A stretch of 64,000 bases of DNA, from NCBI GenBank assembly GCA_030512295.1, contig JAULSR010000002.1:6758001-6822000 (forward strand), read 5' to 3'. The stretch comes from Bombardia bombarda (Eukaryota > Ascomycota > Sordariomycetes > Sordariales > Lasiosphaeriaceae). Below, piece by piece: positions 34,939-46,948 of the stretch. Position 1 is the stretch's first letter. Each line of letters opens with the position of its first letter. Made by a program: the position numbers and the translations under genes. Below the pieces are notes generated by a model. It was given only the letters and a program-made list of their open reading frames with translations. It did no database searches and was not told where the DNA came from.

Positions 34939-36640
34939 TCAAGTAAACCCCAGCGGGCTCGAGCTGACGACATACATCGGCCAGTACGCATGGATGTTCA
35001 GATTCCTAAAATCCTTTCTGACTTGGTCTAGCAGAACCTCCAGCTCATCGACGGTCCAACCTTGACCGCCCTCTCCCTTGGGGCGAGTGAAGACGGCAAG
35101 ACTCAAGGCAGACAATGCACCGATGGCGTTTTCATAAGTCCAAATCCCTGGATGGTTATGAATACGGGTTAGCAATCCTAATCAACAGCATATTTCAATA
35201 CCAGATACCAGAAATACAGACTCACCAACTTTCTTGTATTTGGGGTCTTTAGGCCAGCGGTTGGACGGCCACTTGTATTGTACCTCGACAATATCGACGA
35301 AGCCAGCCTCGGCCAGCTGTTCCTTGTACTTCAGCGCGCTGTTAAGCGGACGGCCGATCGCAGTGAATGATTGCAGTAACAATTCAGACCAACGGTAGAT
35401 GGCCGAGTTTTTGTCCAGCGAGCCGTCGTCGCATTGCATGGGATAGATGATGTCTTGGAGCTCAATAATACCACCCGGGCTGAGGGACCTATTGACGGGA
35501 TAAATCTAGAATGAGCACTACAGGGTGGGGTATAAGGGGGCGGGATGGGGTAGCATACTCATAGCTTTGTGCAAAGAACTTGGGCCAGTCGAGAATCGAG
35601 CCCGTCAAGAAACGGGCAAAGACATAGTCGAACTTTTCAGAAAAGGTCCAGACGTCCTCCAAGTCGTCGACAAAGAAGGAGACGTTTGGGGGCGCACTTT
35701 TGTCAAGCAGAAGTTTAGTCTAGAGTGAGAAAGACGATGGTTTTCCTAGACTCAACTTACAATGGGGGCTGGATAGGACTCAGATCCACACCTATGATCT
35801 GTCACGATGCATATTAGTTGCAGTCACTTGAGCTAGTATCAAGCTGTTCAATTTCTTACTTGGCTTTCGGGGTGCTCATCCGCTGCAAACACAGAATTGT
35901 TAGAGACGCGCCACCAACATCTCGTGCCGGTCAAGACTGGAAGGAATCATACCAAAGTCGATGGCCCATATGCCTGTACCACAGCCAGCATCGAGAACCC
36001 GAGCGGGTTCCTTTTGCAACGGAGCGAGATTCAAGACCTCGTCAAATGTCAATGAGAATAGGTGATGCTGGAGATCTATATCGACCGGTTATCAGAGACA
36101 TGAGCCAATGTAAGTGTATCAGAATATGTGGCTAGATAATACCCAGACGTTGGTTCTCCATCTGTTGGGCATGCAATTAGCTACCAGGGCTTTGAGTCAA
36201 GGGGCATTGAAGGACAGACTGACCTCGTCATTTGGAAGAACATATGCTTTCAACAAAGCAAGTCAGCATGTGTAGTTACAACGGTTCATGAGTGCATTGA
36301 TCATCTCACAGCCATCTTTATACGCGTGATATGTCCTGCCATTTTCGCGGCGATAGCTCAGGATACTAGATCTCAGAGACGAGGTATCGCTCTCGCCGCC
36401 CTTTAATGTTTGCCGGTCAGCGTCTGCACATGCCAGATATCGTGACTCAAACTCACCAAGTCTGCGTCATTCTCGGACTGTTCGTCTTCCTGTATCCCAT
36501 AAATCGGAAATTGAATTAATCTGAAGGTCAAGATGACGCGTGGCTGGAGCATCCGCACATACTGCATGATCGTCGGCCACGAGGTGAGCGGTTCCCTGAG
36601 GGGCCACAGCCGAGACAGTGTCTTGTTTTTGTTCGGCCAT
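34939..36640 (-). CDS. TAM-domain SAM-dependent methyltransferase (LaeA-like group), 11 exons
   Basis: Class I methyltransferase of the large fungal LaeA/TAM-related group; substrates are mostly unknown. Eleven exons on the minus strand: 36640-36563, 36489-36457, 36400-36310, 36246-36224, 36161-36143, 36075-35953, 35882-35860, 35798-35761, 35696-35559, 35488-35226, 35147-34939. They give 345 residues with all phases consistent. Motifs: N-terminal acidic tail, SSILSYRRENGRTYHAYKDG, SAM motif I [77 protein letters not shown] and IHAYWPMYVV. Five exons are only 19-38 bases long, so simple open-frame searches miss most of the gene. A MITE-like element lies about 250 bases upstream, and an SDR follows beyond it. 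Regulatory versus biosynthetic role cannot be told from sequence. Confidence 0.88.
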
Positions 36641-37993
36641 TTCGCGGGCCTTGCGTTGCAGTTGTCTCGAAAAAGTGCAATGCCTATCCCTGATCGTATA
36701 CCTAAGCCGCTGGCCGCCGCACCGTTTTTGTCAAACACACGTCTCTGTGCAAGCGGGATTGAAAACGGGAACTGTGCAGGAGCCTGAACCAAGCTGCTGG
36801 GTACAGTATTTTCGTTGAATGAGGGGAAAACACGACGCCCCGCGCGATTAAGTATGAATGGATGGTTTCACAGGTAAGCGTAAGCACTGGCAGTAACGAA
36901 GGTTGGGGCCAAAAGTTACTACCCTTATCCAATTCGGCTAGCTTACTGTGTAGGCAAGACAGTGAGATTATAATTGACCTGCTTATCCAGACTGTGTTAT
37001 TGAACCACTGTGCGTAACGAAATATAACGAGTAAGCACTATACTATGGCGGTTCTCGCGCTGACATCTAGCAGCATTCTTTTAAAGTTTTAGCGAATCTC
37101 TTGAGCGGTACGCACTGTCTTACCTAAGCAGAGGGACTTTGCGGAGGGTAATTACTTTTGGCCCCAACCTTCGTAAAAGTGATATCTTACGAAGTACGGG
37201 GTTTACCATTGGTGCATCGCGTGATGAAGCTGACGGAACTAAGCTTGTCTCAGATGTCTAGGCGACTGGAGGTAGGTGGGTAGTACGGAAAATCCTTTAA
37301 CTGGGTAGGTAAGCTACAAATGTGTCAAAGAAAGTGTAACCATCATTCATTTGCTTGGTGTTGCGTTAGCACTCAATTGTTGAGGTCACAATACCTGAAT
37401 ACGGTACGGTACCTTAGGTAGTCGAGAAATCAATCCGGCACCAATGATTTTATCGCACTAACGGCCCAATGCATGGTTTCACAATTGCCCTAAAACATTT
37501 CACTTCTTATCCAAGTCTGAATACCAGCAGGAACCTAGGTGCCTTAGTCCCTGCAGCAAGCAAACGCCGAGCTTTGATCTACCGTCTCACAGCACCAATA
37601 TCAAGTTGAGTGCCTTGACATGGTTCATGTGACGTCATCCGTTGGCCACAAAATCGTGGGCCCAACCGGATTCAGCAGACTCGAGCCATGAATTATCTAG
37701 AGAGCAGGGTCAATTGGGAATAGCGGTCATACCGGGGGAAGTGGGTGTCGGTACGTTATTTATTCTATTGTGTTAACGTACTTAGTCTGTGGAATATTGA
37801 CTCCCAGCTCTGACCTGCCTTGGAGATCTGCTTAGGAGTTTGCTTCGGAGCTCAATTGTCTCTCGGCGATTAAAATTTTAACCCCGAAATTCAAGCATCG
37901 TGGTAAGAATCCTCAAGACTTATTAAGCTACCGGTGAACTCTTTGGAATCCTTAAGCGACCAAGAACACTTTAAAACGCCGTTGGTCAACATC
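36641..37993. promoter_or_regulatory. Divergent intergenic region with inverted-repeat element
   Basis: Separates the divergent methyltransferase and SDR genes. It is AT-rich. Apart from the MITE-like element at 36896-37174 and a small hairpin at about 37169-37195 (CTTCGTAA facing TTACGAAG), it carries several TAGGTAGG-like runs (37270-37310, 37410-37420). No coding sequence is supported. Confidence 0.4.
36896..37174. mobile_element. MITE-like element with 30-base terminal inverted repeats
   Basis: Bases 36896-36925 and 37145-37174 are inverted repeats matching at 28 of 30 positions (core GGTTGGGGCCAAAAGT against ACTTTTGGCCCCAACC). The 279-base element has no coding capacity and an AT-rich middle. 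TA lies immediately left of the left arm, and TA occurs at the outer end of the right arm, as expected for Tc1/mariner-type insertions, although the exact boundary is ambiguous by one base. Confidence 0.7.
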
Positions 37994-38849
37994 ATGAACC
38001 AAGCCTCCAATATGACCTCCACTATGATTCTCTCGGGCAAGGTCGCCATCGTCACGGGGGCGTCGAGGGGCCTCGGCGCCGGCATGGCACTGGAGCTCGC
38101 CAGCAAGGGAGCCTCGGTGAGCATTCTCTCACAGGGGGCTAGAGAATAGAATATAACTCTTACTTATTCGATAGGTGATGCTCACGTACACATCGGAATC
38201 GAGCACCAAGCGGGTAGAGGACTTGATTTCTCAAATCAGCAGCCTGCCAGGGGCCCCAAAGGCACGAGGGTGCAAGTCTGACTTGACCAAGATCAACGGA
38301 CCTAAAGCCGTTATCGCTGAGCTTGATGCTTGGCTTGGGCTTGGGTCTTGTGTTGATATCCTAGTTAACAACGCTGGCGTCGAGCTGAATAGAAGCTTGG
38401 GGGAGATCGAGCTTGACGATTACAACCAAATCTTTGACCTGAATGTCAGAGCCCCTATTCTTCTGACCCAGGCGCTCCTCCCTCGCTTTAGCAAGGCGAA
38501 TAATCGGGTCATCAACATCGGGTCCGTCGGCGGACGTTGCGGTTTTGCTCAGCTCAGCCTGTACTGCTCGAGCAAGGCAGCACTCGAAGGGCTGACTCGT
38601 TGCTGGGCCATGGAGCTGGGCGGCAATGGCACCACGGTCAACCAAGTCAACCCGGGACCTGTTCAGACCGACATGTTAGACAACATTGACAAGGACCTTT
38701 TGGAGATGCAGAAGAAGCAGACTGCAGTTGGGAACCGGTTTGGCACAGTGGATGAGATCGCAAAAGTCGTGTCCTGGCTCGCAAGCCCCGACAGTTCGTG
38801 GATCAGCGGTCAGGTGATAAGTGCGAGCGGGGGATATGCAATGTACTAG
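37994..38849 (+). CDS. Short-chain dehydrogenase/reductase, classical SDR
   Basis: NAD(P)H-dependent SDR, 265 residues from exons 37994-38116 and 38175-38849. Cofactor motif VAIVTGASRGLGAGM, NNAGVE, catalytic Ser in NIGSVGGRCGFAQ, YCSSKAAL as YxxxK, NPGPVQTDM and the C-terminal SGGYAMY. It resembles fungal 3-oxoacyl-reductase or versicolorin-reductase-like SDRs. The substrate is unknown. Three near Mets (37994, 38012, 38024) could start translation; the first was used. Divergent from the methyltransferase, it could share a small secondary-metabolic function with it and the amadoriase-like enzyme, but no polyketide or peptide synthetase is present. Confidence 0.85.
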
Positions 38850-40244
38850 GTTTAGGAGGCAGTGCGTGCCGGGGGGTCATGTCCGTGTAGTTGGACGGCA
38901 TCGGACATGTTGCCGATGGGGGAGGTGTGGTTTTTTTTTTTGAGGAGAGGGCCAATTTCCTGATATTGGTAACTTTTTTCAGCCCACCCCACCCAGCCCC
39001 AGCAAAGTCGATCTAAGCCTGTCTGTAGGGAAACCAGTACCCTGGGACTGGGCGGGCCTCGGGGGCCGTCATTTCCACGAGCAAGGTATTGCAGCGGACT
39101 AGCAGTTCATCATATATCTACTGCGAGTCTGTGTAGCTGAAGAATCACGCAAATCACTAGGTCTAGTACGAGATTCTCGATCTGGAACCGTCCAGGCCGC
39201 TGGGTCCCGTCGCCTCCAATAGCGCTCCATACCCCATAGTTCATCACGGTGTTTTCCATCGCTCTACCCCACTGCAAAGCATCAGCTTGTTCTTGTGCAT
39301 ATCCACCATGGAGCTTCTTCTCAATTGAAACAAATGCATAGTGTCAAGCATAATCAGTCGTACTTGATGCGGCCTATGCCCGTCATCTTAGACGGACGGC
39401 ATCGCAAATCATTTCGCAAATCACCATTCTTCTTGGGAATGAAGGGTCCTGCATGATTGGCTGGTCCTCGTCGATCCCCGCCTCCCTGCAGCACGACCCC
39501 CTGCACACCCTGGTCCCTTGCTCCAATACGGCTAGCGTGTGGCTTACACCACTGCACTCCACGACCTGAGAATGGCGCGCTAACGCCCAAAATGGTCTTT
39601 TACATGGTCGCGGACGAACCATGGAACGAGCTCGCGCTCGCTCAGTGAGCAACCATTCATGCTGGCCGCTTGGATCGACTTTCCACTTCCACGCATGCTC
39701 AGAGTGTTCTGGACTCGAACGGGATGTTCGGCAGCCATGGCCGGTCTATGGCGCTGATCCGCACAGGGCTGGCAGTGGAGACGCAATTGGTCGGTTGGTG
39801 CGGACTGCGGAGATGGTGAGAGACTTGCAGCTTTATGGGATTCGACCCACGCCTTCAGCTCGCCCCTTTTCGCCGTTTTGGCGTTTTTGAGCTGCCTACA
39901 TGTGCCCATCAACCGCCAAATCCTGAGAGCTCGTCCTGATCAGGAAACTGTCCCGTCTCAGAACGAGGATGATCATTGTGACGGCGACGCCGTGTCTCGA
40001 CAGCTGCATGCCTCCCAATCTCGGCAGACGCACCAGACGTCTGGTCGCCCTGGAGCTGGAGGCTGGCGCCCTCCAAGTCGAGTCTGGCCCTGGGTCTACA
40101 AAGTAGAAGGCAGCACAGACGGGCCTGGCTACCCGTGTGACTACTTATAGCTGGGGAGAATGGCCAGACCCATCGCCTTCGACTGCGGTTCCGCTTGACC
40201 TAACCAGTCCCAGATATCATCTCCCGCCTCTCCACCTTTTGGCT
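38850..40244. other. Intergenic region with possible coding remnants
   Basis: Minus-strand bases about 39112-39330 encode an uninterrupted protein-like stretch without a start at its head (IEKKLHGGYAQEQADALQWG, then NTVMNYGVWSAIGG), possibly an orphan exon or relic. A minus-strand frame of 110 codons at 39580-39912 has no recognised motif. The right end is the promoter of the NACHT-TPR gene. Confidence 0.3.
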
Positions 40245-43200
40245 ATGTTGGGGCTGCGAAAAAGCTTGACAGGTACGACTAGACTTACTACTTGTATCCA
40301 CAACCTCCCCTCTTCTGGCTGACGCTGTGTGGACAGGCAGAAGTTTCCGGAGGCGCACTTCAGACTCGTCTTCTATCCTCTCCGACGGCGTTGACGAAGT
40401 ACCAGGTGGCAGTCCAACCCGTACACCAATGGAGTCGATTCGTGCCGGACTCCAAGAGTCCATCACCGGCCTGTCCGGGACCCGCAAGGGTCACAAGTCA
40501 ACCGACTCCGTGAGCGTATCCGTCACTCCTGTCAACCTTGAGTCTGTCAGCTCAGACAAGACCACCACCGTTGATGAGACTCGCTCTATCGTGTCGACAA
40601 CTTCACGCAACCACAACACAACCAACACCACCACTACCACAAGTTCCATCCACTTGGACCGTGTGGCCAAGACCAGCCGGCTGATTCGTGGCCACATCTT
40701 CAAACTGGGTGACTACAGCGAGTCCTTTTTCGAAACTTTGGACTTGGAGACATATCTCGAGTACATTTCAGATGAGCGTCTTATTCACATGCCCCGGCGC
40801 GGCAGCGACTGGGATCGCGTTCTGAAGGCTGCCCAGTTCTTTGGCCTTCAGTTGTGGAGACTTGGATCAAGTGTCGGCCAGTTCTGCAGTGGAACGGAAG
40901 CCGCATCCATCACAGCGCTTGGGAGCACCAAGATCCTGCTCGAGGTACGTGGTGGAGTGCCTGTTTGAAATCAAAGTTTGCTAACCTGTCACAGTTTGGA
41001 CCTCACCAAGCCCAAGCTCTCATGCCAACGTTCCAGGCTTTGTACAAGCTGGCCATACTCATCTCACACGTCAGCCAGATCCACGACATCTTCTATGCCT
41101 CTCGAGATGTCAAGGAGGCCGTCGCACACCTGTACTGCGACATGGTGGAGTTGGTTGGCAACATCTCCGTTCATTACCGCAGGGAGATCAGCAGCTTGGC
41201 TGCCAACAGATCCGTCACCATCAACTTCGAGTCTGCTTTTGGCCGCTCGATGACCGAGATCTGGAAGAGACGGGACCTCATCGTCTCCAAGATGTGGTCA
41301 CTTAAGCTGGGTAATCGGACCTCTGGTCCCAGCATCGACTTCATCCGCCGACAGTTGAAAGCCTACCGTTCCGTCAAGGGAGACTTTTATGATCAGGTAT
41401 CCGAGAACCTGCAGCGGGCCGAAGACACATGCGAGTGGCTCAAGAGTCCCCTGGTTGAGTTCTTCAGAGGCGACGAGAAGGCAATGACCATCACTGGAGA
41501 CGCTGGGACTGGCAAGACATACCTCGCCGGGTGGATCAAGGAGCGCCTGCAGAGCCCGTTGGACCATACTCAATACGCGACGCTGACATATACCTTCCGT
41601 GAGTCTTTGGTTTTTCCACTCTTGTTTACCTGACTAACCCTCTCAGCCTACGACGCCCCTAGCCAATGCACCCCACTGGCGTTTCTGAAGGGGGTTCTCT
41701 TCCAGCTGCTTGAACAGAACGTAGGCGACGTCAGTCTTTACGAGAAACTTGGCAACGCCCTGGACGCGTATGGCAAGCATCACTCATCCTCCAAGCTCGA
41801 GGCAGCTCTGTGGACAGCCCTAGAAGCTGGCTTTCGAACGCTCAATGATCGCCATGCCAACCTGGTCATCATTATTGACGGCCTGCATGAGCTCACTGGG
41901 GAGCAGAGCCCACTCGAGTTCCACAAGGCGCTGCGTGCATGCATTGGAAAATTCAAGACCATCCGCACTGTCACACTTTCCAAGGCTATCTCACACTTGA
42001 GTGACGGGTGCAGCCACTTCACCCTCACTCCCCAGCACCTGTACGGAGACATCAAGACATATTTCCGACAGTCCTTCTCGGCATTCTCGTCCTTTGCTCA
42101 ATTGAGCTCCCAAGACAAAGAGGTAGTTGTGCATGAGCTGGCGCAAAAGGCTAAGGCGTCATTCATCTGGGCGTACCTCGTGATCCGGGTCCTTGCCAAG
42201 GAAGCTTCGACGTCGACTCCTGAAGCATTCCACAAGGCTGTCCATACTCTCACTGCTAGCTTGGATGACACCCTCAAGAGGCTTCTGTCTAAGCTATCGC
42301 TCAAGGGTGATGCTACTCAGGCACTCCTGTCTTATATGCTTGCTGCAAACAGACCCTTGCTGGTCGCTGAGCTCGCAGAGTTGCTGCGTCTTGATATCCA
42401 TCACCGCCGGTTTGGGGACAGTGTCGATGTCCCACAGCTGATTAAGTCTACTTGTGGTGATATTGTCATCATCGAAAACGGCAAGGTGCACTTCAAGAGC
42501 AAGTCGATTTGCACGTACGTGCAGACCCAGATGGGGAAGCTGGTCCCATCTCTTAAGGATGCACATCGTAATCTCACGATGGCTCTTCTACTTTACGCCA
42601 AGCTTACACTGCCAACTAATTCCGAGCCAACCTTTGACTTTATTGGCGACGAATCTCTGGAAGAATTGTTCCGCTCCAATGCACTCTTGCAATACGTTAT
42701 CACCCACTGGCAGACACATTTCCGTGCCTCCAGCTTCTATGGCACAAAGGGAGAGCTGGTCTTGACAAAGGAGTTCCATGGCGTCTTTCCAGACTCGTGC
42801 CACTTCACCCTTCTGGAGAGGTCCACTAGCTACTATGGCATCTCTACTGTAAAGCTCATTGAGCGCTACGAGTTCTCTCTCAAGATCCAAGAGGCCTGCC
42901 TCGGCTCCAAGCACGTCTCAGTGTTGCAGACACTCATCATCCTCGGAAACATTCATGTCACGACCAGTGACGCTCTTGTGGGTGCTCAGTTCTTTTACAG
43001 AGCAGCCATTCTCGGCAAGGAGATCCTGTCTCGTCTCAGCGTTGTAGTCGTCACATGCACCAACTACTTTCTTCAGTATACCGAGACCATCACAATCACA
43101 ACTCGCACGGAGATTGTGACATGCCGCGAGCAGATGATTCTCCTGATGATTGATATTTGCAAGAGCAAACATGGCGCCTCAAGCGATCTCGTCATCAAGT

Positions 43201-46200
43201 GGTACAAGGCCCTCGCCAAGCTCTATGTCGATATTAAGGAAGAGTATCGCGCAACGCTGATCTACAAGGAGCTCTATGAGGTCTACGTCATCCGTTTTGG
43301 CAAGAAATCCCCACAAGCGCGTGGCCTGTTCGAGCACCTCGGCGGTTTAGACATCGTCCTCAAGGGCGAAGCCAAGGAGAAAGACATTGAGGAATACAGC
43401 CGCTTCTTTTTCGAGACTACTGAGGAGCTGGACGTAGCCGACGAGCGCCGTGTCTCCATCCTCATCCGTCTTGCTTACTTTTACGAGTCTCAGAGTCAAT
43501 GGTCCCTGGCTGAAAAGATCTACATCACTCTCTGGCGTCGTATCTCAGAGGTTTGCCGCATCAAGGCCACTATTGAACTGCACATTACAAAGCTCAATAT
43601 CGCCATCGGCTACGCCAAGTTCCTCCAGAAGCGCAAGCGTGTCCAGGAAGCTTCCAATATCTTGATTTGTCTCTGGGTCGAGTATGAGCACAGCAAGTTC
43701 GAGGAGAAAGCCATCATCATTCTCATCAGGGAGGTTGGTGTCCTCTTCAAGGCATTCGGTCTCCTTCAAGTCTCGATATCTATCTTCACCAAGGTCTGGG
43801 GTTGGTTCAAGAGCAATGGTAAGGTCACTGATGAGGACGCCGTGCAGACAAGCGTCCTTATCACAGAGGTGGTCGAGGAGATCACCGAGACCACAGTGAC
43901 TACTAAGACGACTACCACTACCACGACAGAAGTCACCGAGACTGTGGTGCGTGACGTTTACGAGACCCACCTCACCAGATGCAAGAAGAGCAAGGCTGAT
44001 CTAACGTTCTTTAACTCATGCTTGGCTGTTGTCAACTTGTATATGAAGCTCGGCAACTGGGAGCAGGCTGAGGTAGTAATCAAGCAGTCGCTCGAGATCA
44101 CCTGGAAGGCGATCTTGACCGCAGAGGTCACTATCAAGCTCTCAGAGCACTTCACCTCCGAGTGCATTACTGTAGCCACTCGGCTTGCCGTCTGCTACCG
44201 TCACCAGGGATTCTTCGAGAAGGCTGAGAGCATTTACCTGCGCATCTTCCACGCCTGCCTCGTCTCCTTGCAAGTCGAGGACGTCCGGGTTGAGGAGACG
44301 CTTGCTGTTCTCATTCAGTTCTACGAGGAGCACCATCGTCATGAGAAGGTCATTGAGATTTACACCGAGCTTCTGGCTAAGTACCGCAAGAGTCTCGGCC
44401 ACTCCCACGAGCTGACTATCAAGACACTCTACGCACTAGCCGCTCATTATAGGCTCTTGGGCAGAAGCGAGGCGTACACATACTACATCGAGATCGTCAC
44501 AGTGCTCAACAAGCACAGCAAGCAGTGCCATCGTGATGCATTTGAGGCGGCCTTGATCCTGGTCACCTACTACCATGAGCGCAAGCATTGGGCCGAGCTC
44601 CGAGCTGTCTGCGCCGTGCTCTGGGAGGCATTTGTTCACCACCACAAGGACTATCCTTTCACCGAGGAAACGGTTCAGCTCATTTATGAGAAGTACACCT
44701 ATGTGCTGGAGTATCACGCCAAGGTAGAGCTTAGTGTTCTCTACGAGATCTCTGTCAAGTTTCGTGAGACTGTCACAGTTGTATTTGGTGCCTCCGCATC
44801 CATCTTGATTGTGGCCATGATTGCTTTGGCCAAAATATGCGAAAGGGATGAGAAGCACCACCATGAGTCTATCACAATCTACGAGGAAGTCATCAAGCGG
44901 ATCACGACAACCAAGACGACTACCACCGTGGTCACAGAAACAACAATCACCACAGTCAAGAAGCGTCTCGCAAAGGTCTACGTGACCATCATCACCTCTG
45001 GCTCCGGATCCAACACAACAACGACAACTGTTGAGCGAGCTATCGCCATCTCTCTTGAGGTGTATGCGCAGCTCAAGGTTGAATTCGGCTGCTGGCACGA
45101 GAAGACGCTGCTCAAGTTGAAGGACATCATCATACTGTACCAGAAGCTTGCCGGCAAGGAGTCACATGGCAAGATCGTCGAGCTTCTCCAGGTCGCGTTT
45201 GTTGAGATCATCACGGCCAACTGCGGCTCCATGGGCCACTACCATGCCGCGGCAACTCTCGCGTCTATCTACATCACTGCCGGTTTGGTCAAGACTGGTC
45301 TGAAGCTTGTCCACCATCTGCGACACCTCATCATTTTCTCCAATGACTTTGAGGTCAGCAGGGAGATAGTCGTGCAGATTGATAAGTCTCTCAGTAGAGT
45401 GGCGTTTGTGTTCCTCGTCTCGTTTGAGCAACATCTTATGGAGAAGGTCGTCATGACGTACTCGGAGCTGATGGCTGCCACCTTGCTAGAGGTCTTCCTG
45501 TACGAGCAGTACAAGAACGTGGTCGTTGCAAAGGCCCAGATCGAGGTCATTCTTGAGTACGGTGCCAAGCTGCGGGCGTTCTGGGTGGAGCAGAAACAGG
45601 ATCAGATGATCGTTGTGCTCGACAGGAAGCTCTTTGAGCTGTTCAAGGTCAGGTACTCGGCCGTGATCAAGACGCACGATGACCATACTCGCATCTTCTA
45701 CCTCGCCCTCCTGGCATCTCTAGGTGAGGACCATGCCAAGGTTGACTTTGCCGCCCTGGCATGCAAGGCAGGTAATGCCAAGGCCGCCACCCTCGTCAAG
45801 GCAGGCGAGTTCAAGAATGCCCTGGAGGTTGCAAAGTGCACTTTCTCCTTTGCCAGCAAGCTGGGCTACTACGGCGATCTGCAACGCGTGCAGTTTGCGT
45901 ACCAGCTGGCCGAGCTGATGGCTGGCATTGACGTCCAGAGGCCTGGCGATGCCACTCTGTGGGCCGAATACCTGAAGCTGTCCCGCGAGATCACGACCGA
46001 GGCACTGGCCATTTTCAGGGCCAACAAGGTCGACTTTGTCCGCTTGCGGTTTGAGGACCTTGGCGGCATTGTGCGGCTGCTTGGAAGCCAACAGAACTAT
46101 GGAGAGCTCGAGGTATGCTTTATAGTTTTTTTTTTTCTCCGTCTCACATGTCACCTTTATTTCATGTAATTGCGTGCTAACCTGTTTTGTAGGCGCTTCT

Positions 46201-46948
46201 TCTCAAGCTCTGGCAGTCCCGCGAGGTGCAGAGAACCTGGGACGCGACCCGCGTTCTTAGCGTTGGTCGGTTCTTGGTGCACGCCCATGCGGCGGCTAAG
46301 AACATTTCGGCAGCTATTGAGATTTGCGATACCATGTGTTACAACCTGAGGCACAGTCGTGGCTCCCTTGACCCGGTCACAGTCGAGATGACTCAGATGC
46401 TAGCGGCTCTGTACACGTCCGATAACCGTGTCGATCGCGCCATGGCGCTCCACGAGCAAATTCTTCGCGAGATCGAGGCGGCAGTCCGTGATGACGAATG
46501 GCACCAAAATGCAAACTTCCGAGGCAAGAACGGCCACCAGCACAGCGCGGTGAAGCCTGAGGATCTGGCCAAGACGGCGAGCTGGCAGCTCGAGCTCCTC
46601 AAGCGGGCACATTCGCGCCTGGGTGGCTGGACCAAGTCTGAGCAGGAGTTCTCGTCGCTGTACGCTCGACTCCACGGCCATCTCGGCAAGGCCGGACTCG
46701 ACGTGCCAGCGCCCGACACGTGGGCCAAGGCAGCGGTGGCCAGCAAGAATAAGCCAGATGACATGGTCGGCAAGTATGTCGGCCCGCGCGAGTGGGAGTG
46801 GCAGCTTGGTGGCAGCAGTGTCGTGAATGGTGACCAGCACACGCACAACGGCAATGGCAACGGCACCCTCACCGTTGCGAAGGGGGCCAAGGGCAAGTGG
46901 GGTATCGATCATATCCGTGTTGCGAGCCAGGAGTGGCTGGCTGCTTGA
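40245..46948 (+). CDS. NACHT-TPR protein, NLR-like STAND ATPase with Thr-rich segments
   Basis: Five exons (40245-40272, 40337-40944, 40995-41598, 41647-46112, 46193-46948) give 2,153 residues. The N-terminal part (about 120-370) is helical and resembles the N-terminal domain often found before fungal NACHT modules. Walker A GDAGTGKTYLAGW lies at about residue 380 and Walker B LVIIIDGLHEL at about 487. From about residue 800 to 2000 there are repeated helix pairs of TPR type (WEQAEVVIKQSLE, FFEKAESIYLRIFHACL, NRVDRAMALHEQIL). Threonine-rich runs interrupt the protein at about 40555-40650, 43079-43115, 43876-43950 and 44896-45040. The end is Gly/Asn/His-rich. Such STAND proteins act as signal-sensing switches, in some fungi in non-self recognition, but this one's role is unknown. 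The start exon of 28 bases (MLGLRKSLTG) is inferred; a downstream Met at 40430 is an alternative. Confidence 0.82.

Noticed and set aside
39712..39721. tRNA B-box-like sequence (inverts to GTTCGAGTCC)
   Set aside because: No A box, anticodon arm or pairing acceptor stem could be drawn around it.
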